DNA from: Allohahella marinimesophila
GTDB lineage: Bacteria > Pseudomonadota > Gammaproteobacteria > Pseudomonadales > Oleiphilaceae
Direction: 5' to 3'
DNA length: 64,000 nt
Assembly: GCF_039538005.1 (NCBI RefSeq)
Contig: NZ_BAABBO010000011.1
Span: 1 to 64,000, forward strand
The notes under the pieces were generated by a model that was not told the origin of the DNA, searched no databases, and saw only the letters and a program-made list of their open reading frames with translations. A program made the translations under genes and the position numbers. Of the stretch, positions 50,905-58,652 are shown one piece after another; positions within the stretch are counted from its first letter, which is position 1; the number at the start of each line of letters is the position of its first letter.

Positions 50905-53188
50905 GTCGGGTACCGGTCTCGTGAATTCAGCACTCCCGGAGGCGCTCTCGCGTCGGCACTTCCTCAAGGGCACCGGTGCGATGGCGATAGGCTTTTCGCT
51001 CCTGCCTGCTTTAATGCCGCGTCTGGTAGCAGCCGATACCGAATCCGCGAATGGCGTTCGGCCAGCCAAAGCCTCAAGTAGCGATGTCGATGCCTGGCTG
51101 CTTATCACCGGTCGGGGTGAATTGGTCATTTACAGTGGCAAGGTCGAGTTAGGCACGGGTGTTGAAACCGCGCTGCGGCAGATTGTCGCTGAAGAACTGC
51201 TCATGCCCATGGCGGCCACGCGCTTCATCCAGGGCGACACCCAGCTGACGCCAGATCAGGGTTACACTGCAGGCAGCAACACGATCAACCAGGGTAGCGT
51301 GCCAATGCGGCGTGCAGCAGCCACTGCACGACGGCTGCTGTTCGAGCGGGCAGCAGAGCAGCTGCAGGTTCAGGTTGATCAGTTGACCGGTAGTGACGGG
51401 AATATCCATGTCGCGGGCGACGAGGCCCAGGCCGTGAGCTACGCTAGCCTGATCGGCAATGGCCTCCTGGAGGCCAGCATTGACCAGGAACTGGCTTTTC
51501 TTGACGCAGATCGCTACCGGCTGGTGGGGCAGTCGATTCCTCGAGTGGACATACCGTCCAAGGTGTTCGGACGCTTTACTTATGTTCATGATCTCACGGT
51601 GGCGGGCATGCTGCATGCCCGCGTGATACGACCACCGGACACCGGTGCCACGCGAGTGACTGCAGAACTCAAAAGTGTCGACCGTAGTTCAATTCCGGCG
51701 GGCGTAAAGATCGTGCAGCGAGGCAATTTTCTCGCTGTCGTTGCCGAAAAGGAATGGCAGGCGATCAGTGCCGCGGATGCCCTCAAGGTCGAATGGCACA
51801 GTCAGCCCAGGCTGCCACGTATGGAGCAGCTCTATACTGAAATGAGGGCGATGCAGTCGGAGGAAAAGACAATAGCTTCAAGCGGCGATGCGAACACGGC
51901 GCTCGGCGAGGCCGATGAGACCATCGAAGCGGTGTACCAGTGGCCTTATCAGATGCACGATTCCATAGGGCCATCCTGCAGTGTAGCCAATGTTACCGCA
52001 GATTCGGCCGAGGTGTGGTCGAGTACGCAAGGCGTTTATCCCCTGCGCAGCTGTCTGGCAGACCTGCTCAGTATGCCTGAAGACGCCGTCCGCGTGATCT
52101 ACGTCGAAGGCTCTGGTTGCTATGGTCACAATGGCGCCGATGACGTGTCTGCCGATGCTGCGCTGATTTCCCAGATCGTTGGCAAGCCCGTGCGCGTGCA
52201 ATGGTCGCGAGCAGACGAGCATGGCTGGAACCCGAAAGGCCCCGCCATGGTCATGGTACTGAAGGGCGGGCTGTCTAGCGAGGGAGACATTACCAGCTGG
52301 ACTTTCGATAACTGGACGCCTCCGCATCTGACACGACCTATTGCCAGGATGGGCGCCAAAAACCTGCTCGCAGGCAACCTGGCGAGTGATCTGGTACCCG
52401 ATGGGCCCGCCATTGGCGGTGACCGGAATGCCGGTGTCACCTACCGATACCCGAATTACCAGGTGACTACGCACTGGATTCCAGTTGAAAGATCACCCCT
52501 TCGGCCTTCGGCGCTTCGCGCACTGGGTGGCATTCAGAACAGCTTCGCCAATGAATCATTCGTCGACGAGCTCGCACATGCCGCAGGCGCAGATCCAGTG
52601 GCGATGCGTCTGAATTATCTGCAGGACGAGCGCGCGATTGCGGTGATCAAGGCTGCTACCGAAAAGGCTGGTTGGCAGGCGCGGAAGTCTCCACAGCGGC
52701 ATCTGGAGCACACTGACGAGATGCTATCCGGCAGAGGCATGGCCTACGCACAGTACAAGAACGGTAGCGCCTACGTGGCGATAGTGGCCGAGGTAGGGGT
52801 CAGTGTCGACACTGGAATTCACGTGGGCAAGATCACTGTAGCGCATGACTGTGGTCTGATCATCAACCCGGATGGGCTGCGCAATCAGATTGAAGGCAAC
52901 GTGTTGCAGGGCATCAGCCGGACTCTCAAGGAAGAGGTGATTTTCGACCAGATTGGTGTGACCAGTCTGGAATGGGGCGCTTATCCGATACTGACCTTTG
53001 CTGACATTCCGGAAGTGGACATCGTGCTGCTGGATCGTCCCGAGCTGCCTCCACTGGGTGCAGGTGAACCAACGATTGTTGCTGTTCCAGCCGCCATCGC
53101 CAATGCGGTATTCGACGCCACTGGTCTTCGCCTGCGAACTGTGCCGTTTACAAGACAACGCTTGAAAGCAGCCTTCTCTGCAGCTTAA
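50894..53188 (+). CDS. Mo-cofactor-binding subunit of aldehyde oxidoreductase-type enzyme
   Basis: A 764-residue large subunit, IorB-like. The N-terminus has a Tat-type signal (SRRHFLKGTGAMAIG, twin Arg), so the enzyme is exported to the periplasm with its partners. The final block GAGEPTIVAVPAAIANAV carries the catalytic Glu of the family. The substrate (aldehyde or N-heterocycle) cannot be inferred. No XdhC-type maturation gene is adjacent. The 4-base overlap with the convergent hydrolase gene ends the operon. Confidence 0.88.
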   Translation: MRPESGTGLVNSALPEALSRRHFLKGTGAMAIGFSLLPALMPRLVAADTESANGVRPAKASSSDVDAWLLITGRGELVIYSGKVELGTGVETALRQIVAEELLMPMAATRFIQGDTQLTPDQGYTAGSNTINQGSVPMRRAAATARRLLFERAAEQLQVQVDQLTGSDGNIHVAGDEAQAVSYASLIGNGLLEASIDQELAFLDADRYRLVGQSIPRVDIPSKVFGRFTYVHDLTVAGMLHARVIRPPDTGATRVTAELKSVDRSSIPAGVKIVQRGNFLAVVAEKEWQAISAADALKVEWHSQPRLPRMEQLYTEMRAMQSEEKTIASSGDANTALGEADETIEAVYQWPYQMHDSIGPSCSVANVTADSAEVWSSTQGVYPLRSCLADLLSMPEDAVRVIYVEGSGCYGHNGADDVSADAALISQIVGKPVRVQWSRADEHGWNPKGPAMVMVLKGGLSSEGDITSWTFDNWTPPHLTRPIARMGAKNLLAGNLASDLVPDGPAIGGDRNAGVTYRYPNYQVTTHWIPVERSPLRPSALRALGGIQNSFANESFVDELAHAAGADPVAMRLNYLQDERAIAVIKAATEKAGWQARKSPQRHLEHTDEMLSGRGMAYAQYKNGSAYVAIVAEVGVSVDTGIHVGKITVAHDCGLIINPDGLRNQIEGNVLQGISRTLKEEVIFDQIGVTSLEWGAYPILTFADIPEVDIVLLDRPELPPLGAGEPTIVAVPAAIANAVFDATGLRLRTVPFTRQRLKAAFSAA

Positions 53189-54597
53189 AGCGCCTCAGTA
53201 TCGGAGGGCACGAGCGCCCGGTAGCGCTCCCCTAATGGATAATCTTCCTTGCTCCAGCCTAGTCTTACAAGCACCAGGTTTTGCGACGGTACCATCAGCA
53301 CGAATTGCTGCCGATTTCCGGTCATGTAGTAAGCGTCTGCGGGCAGGAGGGGACGGCGCAACTCGGAAGCAGCATCGTGACCGCGGTTAAGCCAGAAGTG
53401 ATAGCCATAGCGGGATTCGTTGCGGCTACGATTGGGCGTGGTAGCAGCTGTGACCCAGCCGTCAGGCAGCAGACGGGCTTCCTCGGCCTGTCCCTCGTTG
53501 ATGACGCCATCATCGAGCATGAGCTGCCCCAGCCTTGCCCAGTCCCGTGCTGACGCATACGCAAACGAGCTGCCGACGAAGACGCCGCTGGGGTCCATCT
53601 CGAATACGGTATGGGCCATGGCCATCGGCTGAAGAATCTCGCGATACAGAAAATTCAGGCTGTCTTGTGGTGAGCCCCCCAACTGTCTCTGAAGCCAGTG
53701 CACCAGCATATTGGTGGTCGCTGACGAATAGACGGACTGCTCTCCCGGTGGCCGGACGAGAGGTGTTTCCATGTGAACTGAAGCCGCGCTGTGCGAGCCA
53801 AAGAGCATACGCGTGGTGGTGCTCCCCGGGGCGTAGATTTCAGCTAATTCGAGGCCCGACGTCATCTGAAGCATGTGCTCGACCGTGATGAGACGTCTGT
53901 CGTCCTCGGCCCAATCAGCAAACAGCACGGCATCATCCTGGCTAATGATGCCAAGGGCTTCAGCGCGACCCAGCATCACCGCCGAGAGACTCTTGGCCAT
54001 CGACCAGCCGAGCAGTTTCGTCTCTTCGTTGTAGCCCTGGGCATAGGATTCCGCGGTCACGACACCGCTTTCGACCAGCAGCAGCGCGCGTGTATCAAAG
54101 CCTTCGATGTTGTCCTGTTCAAGAAGCACATCGAGCTGCACTTGACGGGGCATCTGAATGGTACTCACGACTGGACCGGCAGGCCACGCTGTCTGATCCG
54201 TAGTGACGGCCGGAGAGGCCGGTACCTCCAGCTGATCGAGGTGCGAGGTGTCGCCGATATTGAGTGTGCAACCTAGCCCGGGCCGATAGCTCGCGGAGGT
54301 CCTGCCCATGCCCAGCAGTTCTGCAGACACTGCGGGAAGACGGGTATCAATCTCCAGTGTCAGCAATCGGTTAACGGGCGAGTAAGTGGCAAGATCATCC
54401 ACGATCTGCTGCTTGTCGAGACCGGTAACGAAATGCCCGGAGCAACCGAGTTTGGCGCCAAAAGCGCTCGCAAGGCTGACAACCGAGCCGATGTTCCAGG
54501 GGTAGAACCCCAGTAGCAGGCGCGAGCCAAGCGAGAGTCCGGCCACCAGAATGGCAACAACCACCACTATTACGACGCCCCGCACTGCGCCGGTCAT
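53185..54597 (-). CDS. Serine hydrolase (beta-lactamase/penicillin-binding class C family)
   Basis: A 470-residue enzyme with an N-terminal membrane anchor (about 8-30) and the active-site SMAK (S199-K202), the YSSATTNM-like Tyr motif YSSATTN and a C-terminal region ending NLVLVRLGWSK. Class C-type beta-lactamase-related hydrolases act on esters or D-amino-acid peptides. No antibiotic-resistance role is supported. Neighbour of a DUF805 gene 12 bases away; probably one unit. Confidence 0.85.
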   Translation of the reverse strand: MTGAVRGVVIVVVVAILVAGLSLGSRLLLGFYPWNIGSVVSLASAFGAKLGCSGHFVTGLDKQQIVDDLATYSPVNRLLTLEIDTRLPAVSAELLGMGRTSASYRPGLGCTLNIGDTSHLDQLEVPASPAVTTDQTAWPAGPVVSTIQMPRQVQLDVLLEQDNIEGFDTRALLLVESGVVTAESYAQGYNEETKLLGWSMAKSLSAVMLGRAEALGIISQDDAVLFADWAEDDRRLITVEHMLQMTSGLELAEIYAPGSTTTRMLFGSHSAASVHMETPLVRPPGEQSVYSSATTNMLVHWLQRQLGGSPQDSLNFLYREILQPMAMAHTVFEMDPSGVFVGSSFAYASARDWARLGQLMLDDGVINEGQAEEARLLPDGWVTAATTPNRSRNESRYGYHFWLNRGHDAASELRRPLLPADAYYMTGNRQQFVLMVPSQNLVLVRLGWSKEDYPLGERYRALVPSDTEAL

Positions 54598-54609
54598 GAA
54601 GGGGACAAT

Positions 54610-54969
54610 TCAGTCAGGTGGATTGAGGCCTTTGGGATTGGGGCCATACTCGTTCGCTCCAGGTTCACTATCGAGCGCGAGCATGATAATGATTATGATT
54701 GTGCCGATGACGGGAATCAGCATCAGCAGATACCACCAGCCAGTTCGACCAGTATCGTGAAGCCTGCGCACGGCCGCAGAAATGAGCGGGATGAATAGGA
54801 CGAGGCTGTAAAGGCCACTCAGAAAATTGCCGAGCCCAAGAGTCCGTTCTACGAGTCCGATGCCGAGCAGTATCAGGATATGGATGAGTATGAACATCCA
54901 GTATTCGGTTCTATGTGCGCGGCCAGTAAACACCACGTAATTCTGAAGCGCCTTCTTGTACCATTCCAT
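54610..54969 (-). CDS. DUF805 membrane protein
   Basis: A 119-residue membrane protein with DUF805 hallmarks: WYKKALQNYVVFTGRAHRTEYWMF, the LHDTGRTGWWYLLMLIP block and three helices. Function unknown. ATG at 54969 is chosen by family start. Confidence 0.9.
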   Translation of the reverse strand: MEWYKKALQNYVVFTGRAHRTEYWMFILIHILILLGIGLVERTLGLGNFLSGLYSLVLFIPLISAAVRRLHDTGRTGWWYLLMLIPVIGTIIIIIMLALDSEPGANEYGPNPKGLNPPD

Positions 54970-55019
54970 GGGGGATCCTTGAAGCATGATCAGATGAGTG
55001 ATGTGGTCTTGATGAGCGC

Positions 55020-55634
55020 TCAGTCCGCCTTCGCGGCATTGCGTCGGTCGAACGTGACAACCCGATAGATATAACCGAGGACGAGGCCAATAACTACCAC
55101 ATTCGAAATCGGGTTCATGTATTCCCCGATCAGTTCGAAATTACTTTTAAGCAAGTAGCCTGCGCCGGTCAAGAGCACGGTGAAAATTATGGTGCCAGCA
55201 GCTGAATAGAGAAGGAAGGGCAGCAAGCTCATTCTGGCCATGCCGGCCGGAACGGAAATGAGCGTACGAATACCTGGTAGCATTCTGCCAAAAAAAACCG
55301 CAGCCCAGCCGTGACGCTGAAACCAGTCCCGTGCTGCGTCGACTTCATGGGGGGAGAGCCCAAGCCACCTGCCGTGGCGAGATGCCCATCGCTTGAGCCT
55401 GTCCGCGCCAACGAGACGTCCGATGTAATACCAGAATATCGCACCGAGCAATGAGCCAATACTACCCGCTACGACAACGCCGACGATATTGAGTTCGCCT
55501 TTGGCCGCAACAAACCCTCCGAGCGGCATGATCAGCTCGGAGGGAATTGGCGGAAAGACGTTCTCGGCGAACATCAACAGGGCAATACCGAAATAGCCGG
55601 TCCTCTCGACCAGGCTGACTACAAAATCAAACAT
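55020..55634 (-). CDS. DedA-family membrane protein
   Basis: A 204-residue inner-membrane protein with the DedA signature FPPIPSELIMPLGGFVAAKG near residue 27-45, then GRMLPGIRTLISVPAGMARM. DedA proteins act in undecaprenyl-phosphate or phospholipid recycling and in proton-motive-force homeostasis. It lies between DUF805 and a ferritin-like gene on the same strand (3-50-base gaps). Confidence 0.93.
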   Translation of the reverse strand: MFDFVVSLVERTGYFGIALLMFAENVFPPIPSELIMPLGGFVAAKGELNIVGVVVAGSIGSLLGAIFWYYIGRLVGADRLKRWASRHGRWLGLSPHEVDAARDWFQRHGWAAVFFGRMLPGIRTLISVPAGMARMSLLPFLLYSAAGTIIFTVLLTGAGYLLKSNFELIGEYMNPISNVVVIGLVLGYIYRVVTFDRRNAAKAD

Positions 55635-55637
55635 GCA

Positions 55638-56081
55638 TCAGGCAGTGGCCTTTTCCTTCAGATGTTGGTCTATCCACGCCTTGTGACGCTGCTCATCAGC
55701 ATAGTTGGCATTGAGCACACTCAGCTCATGAGGCTGGAGGTCGTCCAGACCACGAGCCTTGTCATAAGCTACGTTAGTGACCTTTTCATTGGCGCTCATG
55801 GCCATCAGGATGGTCTTGTCGCCAATGAGATCGGCCAGCACGACCTTTCCCTTGGTAAGAATACGCTTGAAGTCTGGGCCATCTGGTGGCGTTTCACCAC
55901 GCTTCCTGACGAGATCACCGATATTCGCGGTATGACGCACGTGATCCTGCTTGAAGCTTTCAAGCTTCTTGGCGGCCTGCTTGTCGTCGAGGCGATCAAT
56001 GGCTGCATCATAGGCTTCGATGGCGTCATAATCGAGCGCGACGAGTTCCTTTAGTGCTTTTATGACTGCTTTATCTGACAT
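55638..56081 (-). CDS. Ferritin-like helical protein
   Basis: A 147-residue all-helical protein resembling DUF2383/ferritin-like four-helix bundles: DYDAIEAYDAAIDRL (metal-ligand Glu), DHVRHTANI, and a final EQRHKAWIDQHLK helix. Iron or general stress role inferred, not proven. ATG at 56081; the 222-base upstream region is discussed only as divergent spacer. Confidence 0.7.
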   Translation of the reverse strand: MSDKAVIKALKELVALDYDAIEAYDAAIDRLDDKQAAKKLESFKQDHVRHTANIGDLVRKRGETPPDGPDFKRILTKGKVVLADLIGDKTILMAMSANEKVTNVAYDKARGLDDLQPHELSVLNANYADEQRHKAWIDQHLKEKATA

Positions 56082-56303
56082 GGTCCTATCTCCTTATGGT
56101 CATTCGACCTGGTGTAGCGCAAAGAAATAAGCAAGCCATGCGCCAACTCGAAGAAGGGGCGGTCTGCTGCGGCCTGCAGGTGAGTGTGTTGCATTCGTAG
56201 CACTGCGAGTGAGCCGAATACTACAAGCTGTCGTGTAAGAAATACGCTGCTAACGGGGCAGCCCCGAGATGTCCCCACTCTGATCGTATCTGGAGAAGAA
56301 GCC

Positions 56304-56726
56304 GTGCCGGAAGAAGATTATCTGTTCGTATACGGGACTCTGCTCAAGGCAGGATCGCCCCAGGCTTTCGAGCTGCTATCCCAACACTGCGAGCGTCATG
56401 CGAGCGGCCGGATTCAGGGCAAGCTGTTTGAAGTCGACGGTTACCCCGGGATGATAGATTCCGACAGCGTAGCTGATCGCGTTATTGGAGAGTTATATCA
56501 GATCGGTGGCCTGCACAGCATTCTACCCGCCCTCGACTACTATGAGGAATGCAGCGAACATTTTCCGCAGCCTCATGAATATATCCGGCGTCGGCGTCGG
56601 GTCATACTGGCCGACCATGTGGTCGTCGAGGCCTGGGTATACCTGTATAACCGTGACACGGCTGGATTAGAGCGCATTTATAGTGGGGACTATAGCGCCT
56701 TCATTTGCTCACCTGGAGAATCATGA
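56304..56726 (+). CDS. Gamma-glutamylcyclotransferase-like protein
   Basis: A 140-residue AIG2/GGCT-fold protein. The start region DYLFVYGTLLKAG and the DYYEECSEHFPQ block with the catalytic Glu define the family. Start is GTG at 56304 with GGAG eight bases upstream. Translationally coupled (ATGA overlap) to the next gene. Confidence 0.85.
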   Translation: MPEEDYLFVYGTLLKAGSPQAFELLSQHCERHASGRIQGKLFEVDGYPGMIDSDSVADRVIGELYQIGGLHSILPALDYYEECSEHFPQPHEYIRRRRRVILADHVVVEAWVYLYNRDTAGLERIYSGDYSAFICSPGES

Positions 56727-57343
56727 TGCCACTCTTTACCCTGATCATACTCATAGCGCTGGCCATACTCGGGTTTTACGCTATTCGGCAATCGAGCGCG
56801 CGGGCAAACAAGCGTCTGGAAGACGAGGCGGAGGGAGAGCAGGACAGGTCGCTCATCAAGACCCGAACCAATGATGTGGACGAGGTCGATGACCGGCATG
56901 CCCGCCAGGCGTCGATGTATGCCGGAGACCTTGGGGACTATCAGAAAGAGGAGACTGAGATGGCTATCGAGCTTGCCAGGGAAAAGTTTGGACGCTCGCT
57001 GGATTTTTCACATCGATCGGTTGCTGATGTTGAGGCCATTCTTGGTGGTGCCCATGACTACACCTTGCTGGGCGATCCGAAAGATACTGATAATCTGGTC
57101 GACTGGGCTGAAATATTCGGCTGTTATATCGCCACAGTCATTCAGAAGCAGACCGGCGAAGGGGTGTTGGCTCGTGATCATCAGGATCTCGGTGACAGCA
57201 GCTATCCGTTCAGTTGGCGCGGCGAAACACTATTCCTGCAGTTGTGGTGTCACAAGCGAATATTTGATGGCCCTGAGTATGACGTGAGCCGCAGATACAA
57301 GGCTGACATTCTGGACAGAATTTATCGGTCCACCTCAGAGTGA
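56723..57343 (+). CDS. Membrane-anchored protein, unknown
   Basis: A 206-residue protein: N-terminal helix (about 2-18), acidic linker, and a C-terminal domain (about 70-206) with LDFSHRSVADVEAILGG and WCHKRIFDGPEYDVSRRYKADILDRI. Not recognised. Coupled to the GGCT-like gene by an ATGA overlap (start 56723 or 56726). Confidence 0.65.
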   Translation: MMPLFTLIILIALAILGFYAIRQSSARANKRLEDEAEGEQDRSLIKTRTNDVDEVDDRHARQASMYAGDLGDYQKEETEMAIELAREKFGRSLDFSHRSVADVEAILGGAHDYTLLGDPKDTDNLVDWAEIFGCYIATVIQKQTGEGVLARDHQDLGDSSYPFSWRGETLFLQLWCHKRIFDGPEYDVSRRYKADILDRIYRSTSE

Positions 57344-57376
57344 CACCGCATCGGGCTCGGCAGAGTCTATCAAGCA

Positions 57377-57398
57377 GCGCTGCGCCGGCGTAATTTTT
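57377..57398 (+). terminator. Weak terminator after the 206-residue gene
   Basis: CGCTG/CGGCG stem (57378-57382, 57386-57390; one G-T pair) with loop CGC and TAATTTTT following. Short stem but clear T-run, 34 bases after the stop. Confidence 0.35.
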
Positions 57399-57427
57399 CG
57401 GAAGATCATCTGCTGAGGAGGGCGTTG

Positions 57428-57541
57428 ATGCCGCTGAGTCCGCCGGACCTCCCCTTGCAATTTCTGCTCATGACAGGTAAACAGGCCCTCCAGTTCAGGA
57501 AGGTCCCCGCCGTTTTTTCAAACAGTTTAACGCCAGAATGA
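57428..57541 (+). CDS. Possible leader peptide upstream of ectD
   Basis: A 37-residue frame (MPLSPPDLPLQFLLMTGK...) with GAGGAGGG ending five bases before the ATG. It ends 118 bases before ectD. No homology that I recognise; composition is unremarkable. It may be translated as a leader or be a chance frame. Confidence 0.25.
   Translation: MPLSPPDLPLQFLLMTGKQALQFRKVPAVFSNSLTPE
57455..57483 (+). promoter_or_regulatory. Candidate ectD promoter
   Basis: TTGCAA (57455-57460), 17-base spacer, TAAACA (57478-57483). Box similarity only; it lies inside the 37-codon frame, so both cannot be primary. Confidence 0.25.
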
Positions 57542-57616
57542 ACCAAACGAGTTAAGTTCCGTACCTACGGCCATCGAACTCTGCTCGGCCTTTTGGCATA
57601 GCGCGCTGCGCGGCAG

Positions 57617-57632
57617 TGTTCTTTTAAGAACA
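57617..57632. promoter_or_regulatory. Inverted repeat before ectD
   Basis: TGTTCTT/AAGAACA with a 2-base spacer, 10 bases upstream of the ectD Shine-Dalgarno (TAGGAGG, 57643-57649). A possible repressor operator or 5'-UTR hairpin. Confidence 0.4.
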
Positions 57633-57658
57633 GACATTCTTATAGGAGGAAAATCGTT

Positions 57659-58561
57659 ATGGAACCTGTGAGGGATATCTATCCGTCCAGAACAGGGGAG
57701 TGTGAAAAAATACTGAATCGCATGGATCCCGTGGTTTATGGGGACAGCACAAGCGCCCCCGAATTTGGGCTGAAACAGAATCAAATCGAATTTTATGAAG
57801 ACAACGGGTACCTGACGATACCTGACTTCATGCCGGAAGTGGTGCCAGATCTCATCGCAGAAATGGACCGCATGAAAGAAGACCTCGCTGGTGACGAAAC
57901 GCTCGTCACAGAGCCAGATAGTGGAGAGATCAGGACGATCTTCAAGCCTTTTGCCCACAGTGATGTCGTCGACCAGCTCTCTCGTGACCCCCGCATTCTC
58001 GATAAGGTCAGGCAATTGCTTGGTTCCGAAGTGTATATGATGCAATCGCGAATCAACGTCAAGCCGGCTTTCAAGGGAAAATCATTTCCGTGGCATTCCG
58101 ATTTCGAAACCTGGCATGTGGAAGACGGGATGCCGCGCATGCGGGCCGTTACGGTATGGCTGATGCTCAGCGAGAACACTGAGTACAATGGACCCCTGTT
58201 CGTCGTGCCCGGCTCGCACAAGAAGTATGTGGCCTGCAGTGGCAAGACCATCGAGAAGAATTATGAGACCTCATTGAAGAAACAGGTGCTGGGGGTGCCA
58301 AAGCCTGAAACGATGAAAGAGGTGCTGGCCAACTCCGATATCAAGGGGCTCTATGGCGGGCCGGGGACCTTGGTTTTCCATGAATGCAATCTGCTGCATG
58401 GTTCACCAGACAATATTTCAGCTGACCCGAGGTCCATTCTGATGTTCGTGTACAACAGTGTCGAAAACCGACCGGTCGAGCCATTTGGCGGACAGCCACC
58501 ACGGCCACATTATCTGTCGAATCCCGATGTGGCGCCGCTCAAGCCGATAAAACTCAGCTAA
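57659..58561 (+). CDS. ectD: Ectoine hydroxylase
   Basis: Non-heme iron, 2-oxoglutarate-dependent dioxygenase that converts ectoine to 5-hydroxyectoine. The 300-residue protein carries the EctD signature WHSDFETWHVEDGMPRMRA (W145 to A163) with Fe ligands H146, D148 and H247, plus QSRINVKP and SLKKQVLGVP blocks. No ectABC biosynthesis genes are in this window, so ectoine must come from another locus or from uptake. Start ATG 57659 follows a strong TAGGAGG. Confidence 0.93.
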   Translation: MEPVRDIYPSRTGECEKILNRMDPVVYGDSTSAPEFGLKQNQIEFYEDNGYLTIPDFMPEVVPDLIAEMDRMKEDLAGDETLVTEPDSGEIRTIFKPFAHSDVVDQLSRDPRILDKVRQLLGSEVYMMQSRINVKPAFKGKSFPWHSDFETWHVEDGMPRMRAVTVWLMLSENTEYNGPLFVVPGSHKKYVACSGKTIEKNYETSLKKQVLGVPKPETMKEVLANSDIKGLYGGPGTLVFHECNLLHGSPDNISADPRSILMFVYNSVENRPVEPFGGQPPRPHYLSNPDVAPLKPIKLS

Positions 58562-58652
58562 AGCGCTCGGCTGGCCAGCAAGACGCTGGTCGTGGCGGCA
58601 ATCTCTGATATCCTGAGGGGCTGGTGACAGCAGTATCCTTCAGGTTGGAGAC

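Larger units (their letters stand above)
57344..57658. other. 315-base leader region of ectD
   Basis: Holds, in order: a likely terminator of the preceding gene (57377-57398), a GAGGAGGG Shine-Dalgarno with a 37-codon frame (57428-57541), a TTGCAA - 17 bases - TAAACA promoter-like pair (57455-57483), a T6 tract (57513-57518), and a TGTTCTT/AAGAACA inverted repeat (57617-57632) ahead of the ectD Shine-Dalgarno (TAGGAGG). Confidence 0.5.

Noticed and set aside
53185..54597. Antibiotic-resistance beta-lactamase
   Set aside because: SMAK and YSS motifs only show the broad class C/serine-hydrolase fold; many members are esterases and there is no resistance context.
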